Of a DNA stretch of 64,000 nt, positions 10,955-23,548 are shown piece after piece. The first letter of the stretch is position 1. Every line of letters begins with the position of its first letter. The position numbers and the translations under genes were made by a program. The notes under the pieces were generated by a model. The model was not told the DNA's origin and made no database searches. It worked only from the letters and a program-made list of their open reading frames with translations. This DNA is from Buddleja alternifolia (Eukaryota; Streptophyta; Magnoliopsida; Lamiales; Scrophulariaceae): NCBI GenBank assembly GCA_019426215.1, contig CM033393.1, positions 46,750,645-46,814,644 on the forward strand. The letters are read 5' to 3'.

Positions 10955-13277
10955 GCGGGGTTCGCGGTTTCAACTGATATATTTCTTATTATTTGTGTTG
11001 CCATTGTCTATGATTTCTTGCCTTTGTGCTTCTTGTTCGGGAAAGTAGAAATGTAATGGGGGTATTTGGTGTTTGGTTGCTTTTCGTTATTTTTTTTCTT
11101 TACACTCTGTTTCTGAAAGGTTGTCATGATTCTTGTTACTAACTTCGACTAAACTAGAAGAGTGTAACTAAATACGGTCTATTGCTAATCGTCTGTTAGA
11201 AGGAAGAAAGATGGGGTTTTTTGTGACATTTTATGTAGTTAATAATAGAAAATATAGGCTACAGAACTAAAAGAGTGTTATGGAGTATAGGATGACATTG
11301 TATATAGTCGATATAAATATAGCATTGCTCTAGTTAATATTACATAAAAATATAACTGGGATGATTCTGGGAGGTCCCTGTTAGAGAAATATGTTCTTGA
11401 TAAGTAACTAGATCGGCCTTTCTTGTATTTTATTTTTTTTGGTCAATCTATAGTAAAAGCCTGTCTATTCTTCTTTGATGGAAATGTAGGCTACAGAATT
11501 CAACACCAGTTAGCTACTGCGAAGTGGTGCATGTGGCAAAGAAAGACAAATCCTTGAATGAGGATGATTTGCTGAGAGAGGAAGGCTCAAGGCCTGAAGT
11601 TTACACCGAGGAACACGAAAAGTTGCTGGGCAGCACTGAAATGGGTTGGACTCTTTTTGTTGATGGATGTGGAAAAGATGGGAAACGAATTTATGATCCA
11701 GTCAAGGGGAAGACTTGCCATCAGTGCAGGTACTAATCTATATTATTTTGGTTGTTTATCTATTACTAATCCAAAATGCCAATTATATACAGAATCATGT
11801 TAGATGTCAGGTGCAGTTCTTTTTTCCTTGTAATTACTAGATTCAAGTTCACAAGAACTTAATGATAAGTTGTTTATGTTACAGGCAAAAAACTCTTGGT
11901 CATCGTACACACTGCTGCGAATGCAACATGGTGCAAGGACAGTTTTGTGGAGATTGTTTGTATATGAGGTATAATAGCATCCCTCGTAGCTTTAATGTTA
12001 CATAATTATCCTATCAAGCATGCCTCCAGCAACATGATTGTTGCATATGGTCTCGTCATTGTTAATCTCAAGTTTTTTTGTCAAGGAACATATTGTTTCA
12101 TATGATTCGCTTCATTTTACTTTCATTTCTAGATAAGCATGGGAGAAGCTTTTTCTTAAAAGTTGTTTAGTTTTTTATACTTGCTAGAGTGTGTCAAAAG
12201 TATCCTACTTGATAATTTGAGCCAAGATGAGCTGCGTATTTCACATTAAAAAGTAATGTTGCTCGAATGAATGGAATTCCATTTATTATCCATAGATTGT
12301 CTCAACGGTGATAGCATAAAATAAGCATGCGCAGAATTCAAATAGATAATATGGCCTGTCACGATTTTACATTGCTATTTATCAGAATTATTTGGAAAAA
12401 ATTACTGGCAATGGAAACCAAAGATTGATCAAGAACAAGCTTTCTTGCAGATATGGGGAGAATGTGCTGGAGGCAAATGCAAATCCCAACTGGATTTGCC
12501 CAGTTTGTCGTGGAATTTGCAATTGCAGTTTGTGCAGGCAAGCAAAAGGGTGGCCTCCTACTGGGGCCCTTTACAGGAAGGTAAAATACAAAGACTCTAT
12601 TAGTTGCATGGGCTATGTTTCTTCTCTCTTACAAAGGCCACTAATAGCTAACTCCTGCTTTCTTTCTTTTTCAGATTTCGAGGCTTGGCTACAAGTCAGT
12701 GGCACATTATCTCATCCAAACACGACGTTCAAATACAGAATCAGATAAAGATATTGGTACTAATGCCCCCATTTCTGTTAAAAGATCACTGCCCTTCTCA
12801 GAAATCGAAGTAATGCAAGGAGAGGATGATCTTTCTAAATCCAATAATGAAAATTTAAACTCTGATCCTGTATATGAAGTCGGTAAAGAATTTGGCGATA
12901 GTAAAATGGTTTTGGAAACTGGAGGGGAGCCTCTATCTATTGCTACTCCTTCAAAAGATCAATTTGAATATCCATTGAAGCCCGAATCTGAGAAAAGTTG
13001 TTCTGAAAATAAAAATGAAAAAGAAGATAACTTTTTAGTGGATAGTGAACTTGACAAAGCTGCTACAGAATCACAGAACGAGTCCAGCAATTACGACAAA
13101 GGTTTAATGTTGTCTGAAACCCTTGAAAGAGGCAATGATAATGAAATCACGAAAGAGGACAACAATGGTTTCGTTGAACATGAAACAAGTCCAATTTCCA
13201 CCAAGAAACGTGTGCGCGTTGAACGAACAACACCTGATAGTATTGCTGGAAGATTGAAAATGCGACGCAGGGCTTAG
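10541..13277 (+). CDS. CDCA7-like zinc-finger protein (zf-4CXXC_R1), five exons, 452 aa
   Basis: Exons 10541-10842, 11490-11729, 11885-11968, 12451-12580 and 12675-13277 join by GT-AG introns in one frame (1,359 nt with stop). The product has a charged N terminus, a Cys-rich zinc-finger module at residues 177-237 (C177xxC180, C192xC194, C202xxC205, C225xxC228, C232xC234, C237), and an acidic, low-complexity tail ending in a basic cluster (KMRRRA). The module is the zf-4CXXC_R1 domain of CDCA7 proteins; animal CDCA7 partners the HELLS remodeller (DDM1 in plants) to maintain DNA methylation. The Arg, Gly and Arg positions mutated in human ICF syndrome appear conserved here as R181, G199 and R209. 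A nuclear chromatin role is inferred from the family. Plant databases also call this family monoamine-oxidase A repressor R1. A decayed paralogue lies at 27,131-28,197. Confidence 0.92.
10923..10952. repeat. (TA)n microsatellite in intron 1 of the CDCA7-like gene
   Basis: Uninterrupted AT dinucleotide run of about 30 bp within the first intron (10,843-11,489). Confidence 0.85.
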
Positions 13278-15168
13278 ATAGGACGTGTGCTCCCTTTAAC
13301 AAATTGGAGCTCCGATCAACTAACTAATGCTGCAACACAATTTTTTGACAGGTAACCATTGGTACCATATTAGTTTTTGTATGGAAGAAACTTGAAATTG
13401 CTTCTGAATTAGCTGCGCTTACATGCATAATGTGCTATTAAGTCTCTTTTGTAGATGGACTAGTTCTAGTGCATTACTTGTTTATAGATCGTCCATAATT
13501 TTCAGGTAATCGTTTTGGATTATTCTATAATCATTTTGAAGGAAAATGTTTATGATCAGCAGCTTATATTTGCTTAACTTGTTATTTTCTTGTCCCTGAA
13601 ACCTGCCATTCGAGAAAAAATGTTCGTAAATCATAAGTTCCCTTTGCAGGATAAAGGGTACAAGTGGAAATTAATTTCTCTTTTTTTTTTTTTTGGTAAC
13701 TTCAAGTGGAAATTCACCTATGCTAACTTTGGTCCTTGGATTTTGGTGAGAAATATATATACTTTCATGATACATTTCATTTTAGTTTTCAAAATTTTAG
13801 GACCAAAAATAGTATTAATCTGCTGAGATTATATCAGCTCCAACTAATATGAGGCCCAACTCAATGAGCGCCTTATGTTTTATTTTGCTTGCACTTCATC
13901 ACAAAAAGATAAAGGGGAAAAGAGAGAGATATTTTGCTTTTGACTAATAATTATGCTAAATTTTGAAGTTGCTAGGGGTACAAAAAGTGTTATTTCAAAA
14001 TAGATCCCAAAGGGAAAGGAGAGCACCCATATATACAAAAAGAGGACCACATTCTCCTCAATCAATTCTTAAATGGATTTGTTCAAATTAGAATTGACAT
14101 AAAGTACCAAATTTAAGCCTTTCTTTATTCTTTTTGTAGCCGTAGTATATGTCATGAATATCATAATAATCAACTTTTAACATCAATTATTAACTTATAC
14201 TCGTATGATCTTCGCCACTTGAACCGAATTTTATTGGCAATTTAAGGCTTTAAAAGTAGTTACAAGCTGACAATTATATTGTGCTTAAAACTTGATAAAC
14301 AAATGAATGATAAAGACACTCCGAGAAATATATAACTTAGTAGTATGGTTTTTAAGAAAATAAAGTATATAGTTGTTCAATTTACTAGAGACAAAACCAA
14401 AAAATAGAAATAAAAAATTGAAAGTGTTACTAGAAATGAAAGGGACTTAAAGCTTCACTTCCCCAAACAAAATCACAATTTTAGATAGGATTACTATATA
14501 CGTTGACCTAAGGTTAGAACAAAACAAGATGTGGTAACACGTAATGCTTTACGTGAAGAATTCAATGAATGTATTTGCAAAGACAAATCCTTTCAAGACA
14601 CTCCAAAATTAATGTTATTCTCAATATATGATTATCTCTCGTATACGTAATGTACTCTTCGATTAATTTATTTCATATGTTTCTGAATTATATTAAAACT
14701 TTATGGGTTGTCCAATTCAAGTCCGAAAAAACATCAACTTCACGAAAATATGCAGTTAATATGGAAGCAATCTCGAATTAAGGATGCCGCTTACGTAATC
14801 TTGATAATTTGTTCGTGCTTCCTAATTTCATCCCATTTTCGAGCAATTTCTAATATCATTTGGTATATAGTCGTTTTCATTCAAATTTTATATCGAACTT
14901 TAGATTCATAAAATTAAATTTACATATATACATATATTTTTGAATTATCTTAATCATTTACTAGAATTGGCTTCTATGGTTTATTTTATTTTATTTTTTT
15001 TGGAGGGGGGGATGTAAACCATAATACTCATATAAAAAATAATAATGTGATAACACTATTATTTTTTGGAAAATATTATTCTTCCCGATCCAAGAAGGAT
15101 GTCTATTACTTGATTTGAATTTTTCCTGATTTATTTGCCCTTTTCTACTAAAAAAATGTACTTATCAT
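13278..15168. other. Intergenic, first copy of the tandem block
   Basis: 3' flank of the CDCA7-like gene followed by AT-rich DNA. The interval 14,370-14,650 matches 28,785-29,080 in the second block (shared GAAAGGGACTTAAA and CTTCACTTCCCCAAA), and 14,705-14,900 matches 30,130-30,310. No gene is supported. Confidence 0.6.
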
Positions 15169-16623
15169 ATAGGACAAATATCACTTATAGTCCCTAAAGT
15201 ATTAAATTTGTCTCACTTACATCCCTAAACTAAAATGTGTTACGCTACTGTCCCTAAAGTAATAATTTTGTCTCACTTTAATCCTTTTAGGTCGAAATTG
15301 AACGGAAAGTAAGGGTAAAATAGTAAGATTAAGTTTTTTGTTTCACTTTGGTCCTTTTTTGGGAATTTTTGTCTCACTTTGGTCCTTTTTATTGGCTTTT
15401 TACATTTATAAGTTATAGTTTCATGTTCAATTATTTGAATTTTGTCATAATAATCTCAGATTAGAGACCCTTAACTACTTTTGAGCAATTTAATATATAT
15501 AGGTATTTCAGTTACTGGAATAGCATGATGCTCAGTTTTCTGAATTTTAGTTTCTGCTTTTGATGTTCAAGGCTATAGTTACATGACCCAACGTATGAAT
15601 TAGACTATGCTGAATTTTCTGGAACAACTTATTTATGTGTTGAACGTCTCTATAAAATTTCGTAAAGATTGGAGTTTTCTAAAAATCGTTGAACAAAATT
15701 GCCAATTTGGTTGGCGGGATTGCAAATAGGTACTGTTTTGGGCCTATTTAGTAGACCTGGAAAATTTGTTTACCTCTGAAACTTTTATGCTATATATTTA
15801 TGTGTATTATTAAGGTTCCAAACAAATTTGGGAATTTTTCAGTAAACAGGGGATTTTATAAAAAAATTGAATATATGGTGTCTGTTCTGAAAAAAATCTG
15901 CGGGGACAGTCCTGTTTCGTTGATCGAATCCCCAAATCGACACGGAAATTAAATCTGAAAAAAATTATGTAAACTTTTTCAGTATCCTTTCTGGTATCCT
16001 AAAAAATTTGAGAAAGAAATTTCATTCCGAGAATGTTTAAAAAAAATTGTTGTAGTTATACTGCGCAAGTAAGGGGACTTGTTTGAGCTTAATTGCCTAC
16101 ATGTTTAGATACTACTAAGTATGAAAAAACTTATTGCATGTAGTTAGCTTATAAAGTGTATTAGTTTGTGAAAATGATGGTACTTTTGGACCACATGATA
16201 TTTCACGATTCCGAGGTGCGAGGCAACGACGTCGGATTATTACTGTGAGGTTTTCTCATGTTCTTTCAACTTGAACTTGCTTACCACATTTTCGTTTTGG
16301 AGTCTCCTGCTGGTATGTTCAAATAATTGAACATGAAACTATAACTTAAAAATGTAAAAAGCAAAAAAAAAAAAAGGACCAAAGCGAGACAAAAATTTTC
16401 AAAAAAGGACCAAAGTGAGACAAAAATTCCGGGAAAGGGACCAAAGTGAAGCAAAAAACTTAATCTTACCATTTTACACTTACTTTCCGTTCAATTTCGA
16501 CCTAAAAGGACTAAAGTGAGACAAAATTATTACTTTAGGGACAGTAGTATAACAAATTTTAGTTTAGAGACGTAAGTGAGACAAATTTAATTATTTAGAG
16601 ACTATAAGTGACATTTATCCTAT
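15169..16623. mobile_element. Large fold-back element, about 1.45 kb
   Basis: The arms 15,169-15,439 and about 16,318-16,623 are inverted copies (left start ATAGGACAAATATCACTTAT, reverse-complemented right start ATAGGATAAATGTCACTTAT). They meet around a roughly 880-bp unique centre without a transposase-like frame. The arms carry repeated GTCTCACTTTGGTCC-type words. No clean target-site duplication was seen. The corresponding place in the second block (about 30,300-30,850) lacks it, which supports a post-duplication insertion in this block or loss from the other. Confidence 0.65.
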
Positions 16624-17906
16624 TATAGATTATATGACTTTTGTACCTCCCATCAAAATTTAAGAAATCATGACGAAGTATATTTATTCAAAAGATTAAT
16701 ATATGAATGAAATCAACATAGACAAATCAAATCAAATAATTACATATATTATGATAGACAACGAATAAAGGCAAGTTTAGAATAAAATGATTCAATATTG
16801 AGTATTGTCAAGCTTTGGGAAAATTAAAACATGCCAATCTTTTATTTTACGGAGTATATATCAAATGATTAATTAACGAGTTAGTAATAATTATAAAAAG
16901 AAAAAATATATAAAAAAGCTTGACATGGGGTTGAGGAATTTCGTTTTCCTTCCTAGGATCCGTTTTATATTCAGAGGTTGATAATAATAAATGCGATAAA
17001 CAGACCAACGACCACATTATATGTGCTACTTGCCAAAGTATTGAAAACGACAGAGGGTGAGAGTGGCTCTAATTACGGTTGAACAACAAGCTAATTTAAC
17101 CCATACTTAATTTGGGATCAATCATTAGAATCGTGTTTGAGCTCAATTCGATAATGTAACAAATCAAATTTAAATATCTATTTTTGTTTATTACGTTTTG
17201 AAACTTAACTCTATTAGAGAAAATTGAAAAATATGTGGCAAACTAGCAGGGAATCAAGTCACACAAGTTTGACTCGCATTTGCTCTATTAAAGTTCACTT
17301 GGGCTCGAGTTGATTAATAATCAAACCAAACTCAAAATCAAAATTTGAAACTATAATAATTCAAACAAGCGTAACAACACTTTGTTCGCATGATTTTAAC
17401 AGTTAACACGATGACAATCCTAAGTCTGAAGTTAAAAGATAAATCCAATTATTTGACACTGGACTTGAGACATTCACTTTGATTTCTTATTGAGTTAATA
17501 TGATTTAACATAAAAATCAATCTTAAACCATGTTCTATGTTTGATAAGATTTGAAATTCAATTCAAGCTCAATTTAATTAATTAAAATTTGATAAAATAT
17601 ATGTAAAAATATAAAATTACTCGAGTTCAATTCGTGTAGGACTTTATTAAAACTCAATTCAATTGAACCAAGCTCTAGTAGAATTTTCAAGCTCAATAAC
17701 ACTAAAGTAAACTACAAGAATATCTTATTCCAATGACTCAACTCGTTTATGCCTTAGAAAATCCCTTGTGCATATCGATAGTCGAGCAATATAATTCCTA
17801 ATGTTGCTATTCACTAAAATGCCCACTGTCGAACCAAATCAAAATTCGCGTTCTTAGTAAGTAAAACTTTGGGACAACGTTAAGAACATATACACATGTA
17901 ATAATA
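16624..17906. other. Intergenic, no gene seen
   Basis: AT-rich. The segment 16,910-17,060 is homologous to 30,855-30,990 of the second tandem block (shared CATGGGGTT, TTCAGAGGTTGATA and CCAACGAC). The remainder shows only decayed sequence. Confidence 0.55.
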
Positions 17907-17914
17907 CGAAATTA

Positions 17915-18399
17915 GGGGGAAATTATTTTTTTAGTCCGTTAACTTAGCCTCTCTTGTGTTTTGGTCCTTTAAGTTGACGCGTTGCAAAATTGATCCTTTA
18001 TCTTCTGATTTTTTATAATTTTAATCCTTTCGTGCTTAAAAAATTGATAAACTTAGTCCGTCGATACCCATCAATACTTCCATCACATATTATTATTAGA
18101 TATCATCAATTAGTAGCTAAAAAGCACAAAGCCACAAAACATTTATTGTATGAAGGAGATAACTTTACGCATTTCAAAACTTAAAATTACAGTGAAAATC
18201 TACCTAATCAGATTTTTCAATTTTTACCAATTGACTATGCCACTTACTAAATAAACGGAATACATTTACCAATTTTTTAATTACAAAATGATTAAATTAC
18301 AAAAAGTCATAAACTAATGAACTAATTTTATAACGCGTCAACTTAAAAAAATAAAATACAAAGAAGGTCACTTTAACGAACTAAAAAAATAATTTTTCC
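17915..18399. mobile_element. Fold-back MITE with 8-bp target-site duplication
   Basis: A 485-bp element whose left end GGGGGAAATTATTTTTTTAG matches the reverse-complemented right end GGAAAAATTATTTTTTTAG, with similarity continuing through TTAAGTTGACGCGTT in both arms. The direct repeat CGAAATTA flanks it exactly (17,907-17,914 and 18,400-18,407). It is not found at the matching place of the second tandem block. Confidence 0.75.
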
Positions 18400-18844
18400 C
18401 GAAATTAATGAGAGCAAATTGCAAACTAGAAACCCCAAAAGCTCCCCAAACCTGAAAAATGAAATTATGGAAACTGAAAATGGACCAATTCTTTAATAAA
18501 GACAGAAAAATGAATTTTCCAAAAGTGATGGTGAACCCAAGAGCCAACAAGGACAACATAGGAGAAAGTTAGAGAGATGACATTAATTATGTCTGTCTTT
18601 GTGTAATGGGGTCCAAAATTTTGTACCTCGGGTCCTACTCCTACTAATTGTTGCTGGCTACGTTAGTTGTGCACAATATCATCTTCGTCAAAAAAAAAAA
18701 AAATCGATTCAAATTTCAATTAATAAGGTAGGAATCTGGAACCATAGGGAGTCATATTTGGTTGAGATATATAAATGAATTGAATTGAGTTCGAAAGTAG
18801 TAAAAAAGATGAACATTAAACATTCGAATAACCTAATTATTAAG

Positions 18845-19765
18845 GGTTAATTACATTAATTATCCCTCTTATTCAGTATAAATACACTCCAATCATCTTA
18901 TTTTTGGTTCATAAAAAACACAATTTCTTATAATAAAACCTTACATTGACCCCCTTTGACGAACGGTCGTTAGTCAAACCTGACGAAAAATATAAAATAT
19001 CAATCTTACCCTTATGTAAAAATATTTTAAAAAATAAAAAAAAGAATAAAAAAATAGTTAATTACACTAACACCCTTCTTATTTTGTGTAATCACAATGT
19101 AACTTATTTTATTAATGGATCATGTAACAGACACCCCCTCTTATAAGTTATAATAAAACCTTACGTTCATCCCCTACCACTGACTTCCACTACTTATTTT
19201 TTATTTATAATTTTTCATAATAACTTTTAAAATTTTATTTTCTAATTAGAACCTTATGTATATAAGTTGAAAGAAAACAAATATATATATATATATATAT
19301 ATTTTTTTTTTCTTTCAATTTTTTTAATTTAGTAATTGAGTTCATATTTTTGGCAACTTATTATTTTAGATTTATTTGCATTGAATTATGATATTGCTCC
19401 TAAAATAAATTGAAACTCGGTATTTGTTTTCAATTTCTAAAAAATAATTGAAATGGCAGTTTGCCATAAATTCGAATTTGCACTTCATTATCAAGATGTT
19501 AATTAATCTTTACGAAATTATTTATTTAAGAGTAAATTGAAAGTTACTATTACATTCTCTATGAGAAATTATATTCACCCACTCAAGGGAAAATAAGAAA
19601 TATTTAAAATATTATTTTGATGATGTCAGCAAATTTCGTTAGTTTTTTGACGAAAATGGAATGATTGTAATATTTTATTATATGAGAGTATTTGTTTTGC
19701 ATTCAAAATAAGCCGACTGAGTTGTAATTATACTAAATAAAAGGGGTAGTTAGTATAATTAACCA
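18845..19765. mobile_element. Fold-back element with an internal extra terminus
   Basis: The left end GGGTTAATTACATTAATTAT matches the reverse-complemented right end GGTTAATTATACTAACTAC, continuing into a Y-rich CCCTTTTATTTAGTATAA-type arm. A further copy of the terminal sequence, AGTTAATTACACTAACACCC, lies inside at about 19,053, so the element may be a composite of two nested family members. An (AT)n run sits at about 19,280-19,301. The second tandem block lacks the element near 31,900. Confidence 0.55.
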
Positions 19766-21219
19766 TATTATAATGTTCAATTTTTGGGACATTATAGGAT
19801 TTTCCGAGGCACCAAATATCAAAGAAGGGAAAAGATTAGAAAAAAGTATATAACTAAACAAAATGATTAGATATTGTTTAATTCAAGACGAATGGGGATA
19901 CTCTAAATATCTAGCACGACAAACCCTGGTTGATAGTTATAATGTTGAGTCATAAAGATTCTATCTAACTCCATAAACGAAGAGAGAGAGTAAATCCAAT
20001 ACTTCTCACATAAAGTGAAAAGTAGATACCATTATACCATCAGATTTTGATAATTAGATATTGTTTTAATTGATTTACAGTATGATTCAAATAATTATTT
20101 GATGTAGCATAAAGAAATATATTAGTGAAATTAGATCTGTAAAAGATTTTAGTCTGGCTGGCCCACTATGCTATGCAGACTCTGATAATTGACCTAATAA
20201 AATGAGGGGGTTTGGTGGTGGGCCTTGTCGACTAGTTCGGTGATGGCTCATTGACCATTTTAACAAATTTTGAAATGGGAGTTGTTAAAGCTTTAAAGGC
20301 ACTTCAAAATGCTGGCGAAATATAAAATTTTTGAAGATAAATATATATTTTAAACATTTTATGAAGCACTACTGTATATTTTACTTTCTTTTTTTTTTTT
20401 CTTTGGTAGATGTTACACTTAAAATGCAGTGATAAAGAAATCATATATTTTTTTATGGGTTCATTTATACGATTTACGTGACAGTCATAATTATTCATAT
20501 AAAGACATCACATATTCAACATTAATTGCACACAATTATTTTAATTTTAACAAAGTTTAATGTTCAAGGAGCTATTTAAAAAATGGAATGTAGGAAACAA
20601 AGATGCACTTGAATTAAAAAATAGTAATAAAAATGACTGTATATTGTACAAATGTCATGAAAAGGGAGGGAAAAAAGGTTAATTGAAAGAAATTAAATAA
20701 GGGCGTCTATCATATAAATTTGCTCCCGTTTGATGCCTACACGATCAATTATTTAAAGAAAATGTTATATGTTATCAACTAATTTATTATTATTTTATTA
20801 TCGGCTCTCAATAGAGTAAAATACTATTTTATAGTAAGAACTAAATACGCAAAGCAAATCAACTACATTTATCGTTTATATTTCTTATCAAACTAACCAA
20901 GTAATAAAATGGTACGAGTCATGACGCGATACATAACATCAATTTTATTTAATTTTAATTAAGATTCAAAAGGAAAAATACAAACAAACATGTGTATCTC
21001 GAATATCTCACACTTCTTAAAAATTTGTCTCTGTCGCTATTGTCCTTATATTGTCTAATAATTTATCAATTAATTAGTTGTCTTACAAAATGGAAGGCTG
21101 TAGATTGTTGGCTCAATGGTTGACCAAATAGCATAATAAATAAATCACCTGTGTACAAATGGAATTATAGAGCATATTTCTCCTATTCTTTTTCGTCAAC
21201 GATAGTTTGATTTGATGAA
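19766..21219. other. Intergenic, first tandem block
   Basis: The interval 19,805-20,270 is recognisably homologous to 32,100-32,400 of the second block (shared CACCAAATATCAAAGAAGGG-like and TGGCTCATTGACCATTT words). No gene is supported. Confidence 0.5.
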
Positions 21220-21600
21220 TCAATCACCTCTATCACTATTGATTTCACTGTCATCATTGGAGAGTTGGGTCAGAGTACTCTCCTTCAAGCTTTGCATGTA
21301 TTCCAACTTCAAATCTAATGAGATGGAGATGGATTTGATGAAACAAAAATGAATCTGATAAAATGAAGACGGGCGATACATTAGATTTTATATAATTTTT
21401 TAGATATTTTATTTAGTATTTTATTTCTCTCTCGAATGAGAATTTGCTTTATCTCCAATAAGAGTTTCGTCTCTCTTGCATAAGAGTATGATTTTTTATA
21501 CAAAAAGTTTTCTTGTACTTGTTTGTTAGTTTTTAAGATTTGTTATCTTAAAGAAACAGGATATAGGTGCTTCAATTGATATTACTACATCGTTAGAGAC
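21220..21600 (-). repeat. Dispersed repeat, inverted copy of 8,640-9,110
   Basis: Reverse complement aligns with 8,710-9,010 over about 300 bp with many substitutions. Its flanks within the tandem block (ending near TCAATGGTTGACCAAATAG to the left) continue in the second block at about 33,460-33,480 without this repeat, so it is probably an insertion. Confidence 0.45.
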
Positions 21601-22640
21601 AATTTAAGTTATATTATTCTAGACATTGTAAATTAACGGCTATTCCTAAATTATTTTTTTTAAAAATGGAACAACAGAGCATAATAAATAGCAAACAAAT
21701 TCCTTGGTTCAAATCCACCTTTATGATAATCTCAAACTTTGGTAAAAAAGTTAAAACGGAAATATGAGTATATAATTTACTGTAAATTCTGTAATCAATA
21801 CATGATTCTACCTTAAGTATCAGATTTACAGTTTTCTGGAGAAAATCCAATAAAGTAATAGTAATATTTAACTAATTCCATACTCCACTTCACTCAGAAA
21901 ACGTCCTATTTTGCACAGCATGCTATTAATCTAAACATGCACAATAATTGAACAGTCAGTCTGACCAAATAATTATTAGTAATAGATAATAATAAATTTC
22001 TGAAGCGTAACTTTACGCCATTCAAGTAGTACAAGAGCGTAAAGTAGTACTACTTGAGTTTATTTTATTTCTATTTTCACCAAACAGAAACAGAATGATT
22101 GAATTTAACATTTAAGGCATTGTTTCATAAAAATTCATAAAGAAAATCTACAAAGAGTAGTAGGTCAGTTCCGGGATAATTTGATGTGAGATCGAGTCCA
22201 ATAATTCCAGTGTATATTTTATATATATCTATTTTTTTTTACAAGTGTTTGTGAAACCACGCACAATATATATAAAAAATAATAAACATTAAAAGTATTA
22301 AACTTGATATAATATTGATTTTTCGAGGGTATGTAGTTGGACTTTGGGAGGAGGTAGACAGGAAACAGCTTTTACAAGCCAGCTGATTATTTGACTTTGA
22401 GCCATGACTGTTCGTTGTTACATAATCCTAATCCAATTACTATAACCAAAGATTATAAGCAATATAAGACAACATTATTTTCTTTTAGATAAGAACAAAA
22501 ACAGCTTATTGGTGACTAAAAGTCAAATGTGACTTACCTTACTGTTCATTAAGGACCTAATAAGCAATTACACAATAATAATCCCCCCCACCTCCCCTCC
22601 CTCAGGGTCAACGTCAAAGGAGGAGAGAGAGAGAAGATAT
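21601..22640. other. Distal promoter region of the first MOCOS-like gene
   Basis: No gene. The part 22,340-22,640 is homologous to 33,955-34,325 upstream of the second MOCOS-like gene (shared GGAGGTAGACA, AAGAACAAAAACAGCTT and AGTCAAATGTGA). Conservation of this sequence next to the promoter is consistent with retained regulatory content but may only reflect the duplication. Confidence 0.5.
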
Positions 22641-22645
22641 ATACT

Positions 22646-22685
<40 letters not shown>
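22646..22685 (+). promoter_or_regulatory. (TA)n-(GA)n core-promoter tract of MOCOS-like gene 1
   Basis: A run of TA dinucleotides passes directly into GAGAGAGAGAGG about 870 bp before the coding start. The paralogue has the same arrangement at 34,326-34,376. The TA run could supply the TATA function and the GA run a GAGA-type element; this is inference from position and conservation. Confidence 0.45.
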
Positions 22686-23284
22686 GAGTGGGGGTAATGG
22701 TATTGAATAGGGGTATGTTTTTGGATTCACAACTGAAGTAAATGTGCATTTGTTGTGGAGGGAGGAGGGTCTGCTTTTAATTGGATTGCATAAAAGCAGA
22801 GAGAGAAAAAGAGAGACAGATGGTGTATGTATACAAGAAAGATTGAGACTCTTTCAGGTGATTCAATTAAAGAGGAAGGAGAATTCTTTCTTTGATTTGC
22901 GAAGCTGCGACCTATTTTCGCACTGTTGTTCTTGTGTGTTTGTCAAATTTATTCTTGACAAATATCATATATATATATATATATATAGTCTGTGCGATTT
23001 GCTTTGCTGTTTCTTGGGGGGGATCTGAGATTTTCACAGATTCGATGTTCAAGTTTGACTCTTTGGAATCTCGGTTCTTAACTATTTGCAGGTTTCCCCA
23101 AATATCTGTAGCTGCTGTAATTTAACCATTACTCGTTGTTTCACTCAGGTTGTATTCATATTCTCTCTTGATTTTCATCATCTATACTAATTCTTGAATA
23201 AATGTCGATTTTTCTAGGGTTTCTCTGATCTTAGCGCAATATTTACTTTCCATTTTTTTTATTGCAGCTCTTTTGAATGTTTGA

Positions 23285-23326
23285 ATGTTGGCCGAAAGCA
23301 AATGCCGATGTCCTTTCCCTCCTTAA
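23285..23326 (+). promoter_or_regulatory. Candidate conserved upstream ORF, 13 codons
   Basis: In the 5' leader, ATG at 23,285 opens a short frame encoding MLAESKCRCPFPP and ending in TAA. The paralogous leader has the same frame at 34,973-35,014 with peptide MLAKSKCRCPFPP. Across the 14 codons I count three synonymous third-base changes and one amino-acid change. The stop lies 222 nt before the main start. An overlapping 9-codon frame (from 23,302) has two replacement changes, so the first frame fits coding constraint better. Peptide-dependent control of translation is a hypothesis. Confidence 0.45.
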
Positions 23327-23548
23327 GATAGTGTTTTTGAAAGCAAAGGTTGATTCTGGAGGAAGCTTTTCCTTTTTCCTTTTTGGGATTTAGGATTTGA
23401 ACTTGACCTCCTTTTTTGGGGTAAGTTGGTAGATTGGCTAAAAACCATATCACAAGCACTTTGCTTTGTTCCGCTTTGCTCGATTTTAATTACGCATTCG
23501 AATATTAATTGTGTACAGTTGTAAGGAAGAAAGGAAAGGAAAGCTTTA

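Noticed and set aside
22744..23028. 94-aa frame in the leader of MOCOS-like gene 1
   Set aside because: It is not preserved in the copy 2 leader and ends in a TA microsatellite translation.
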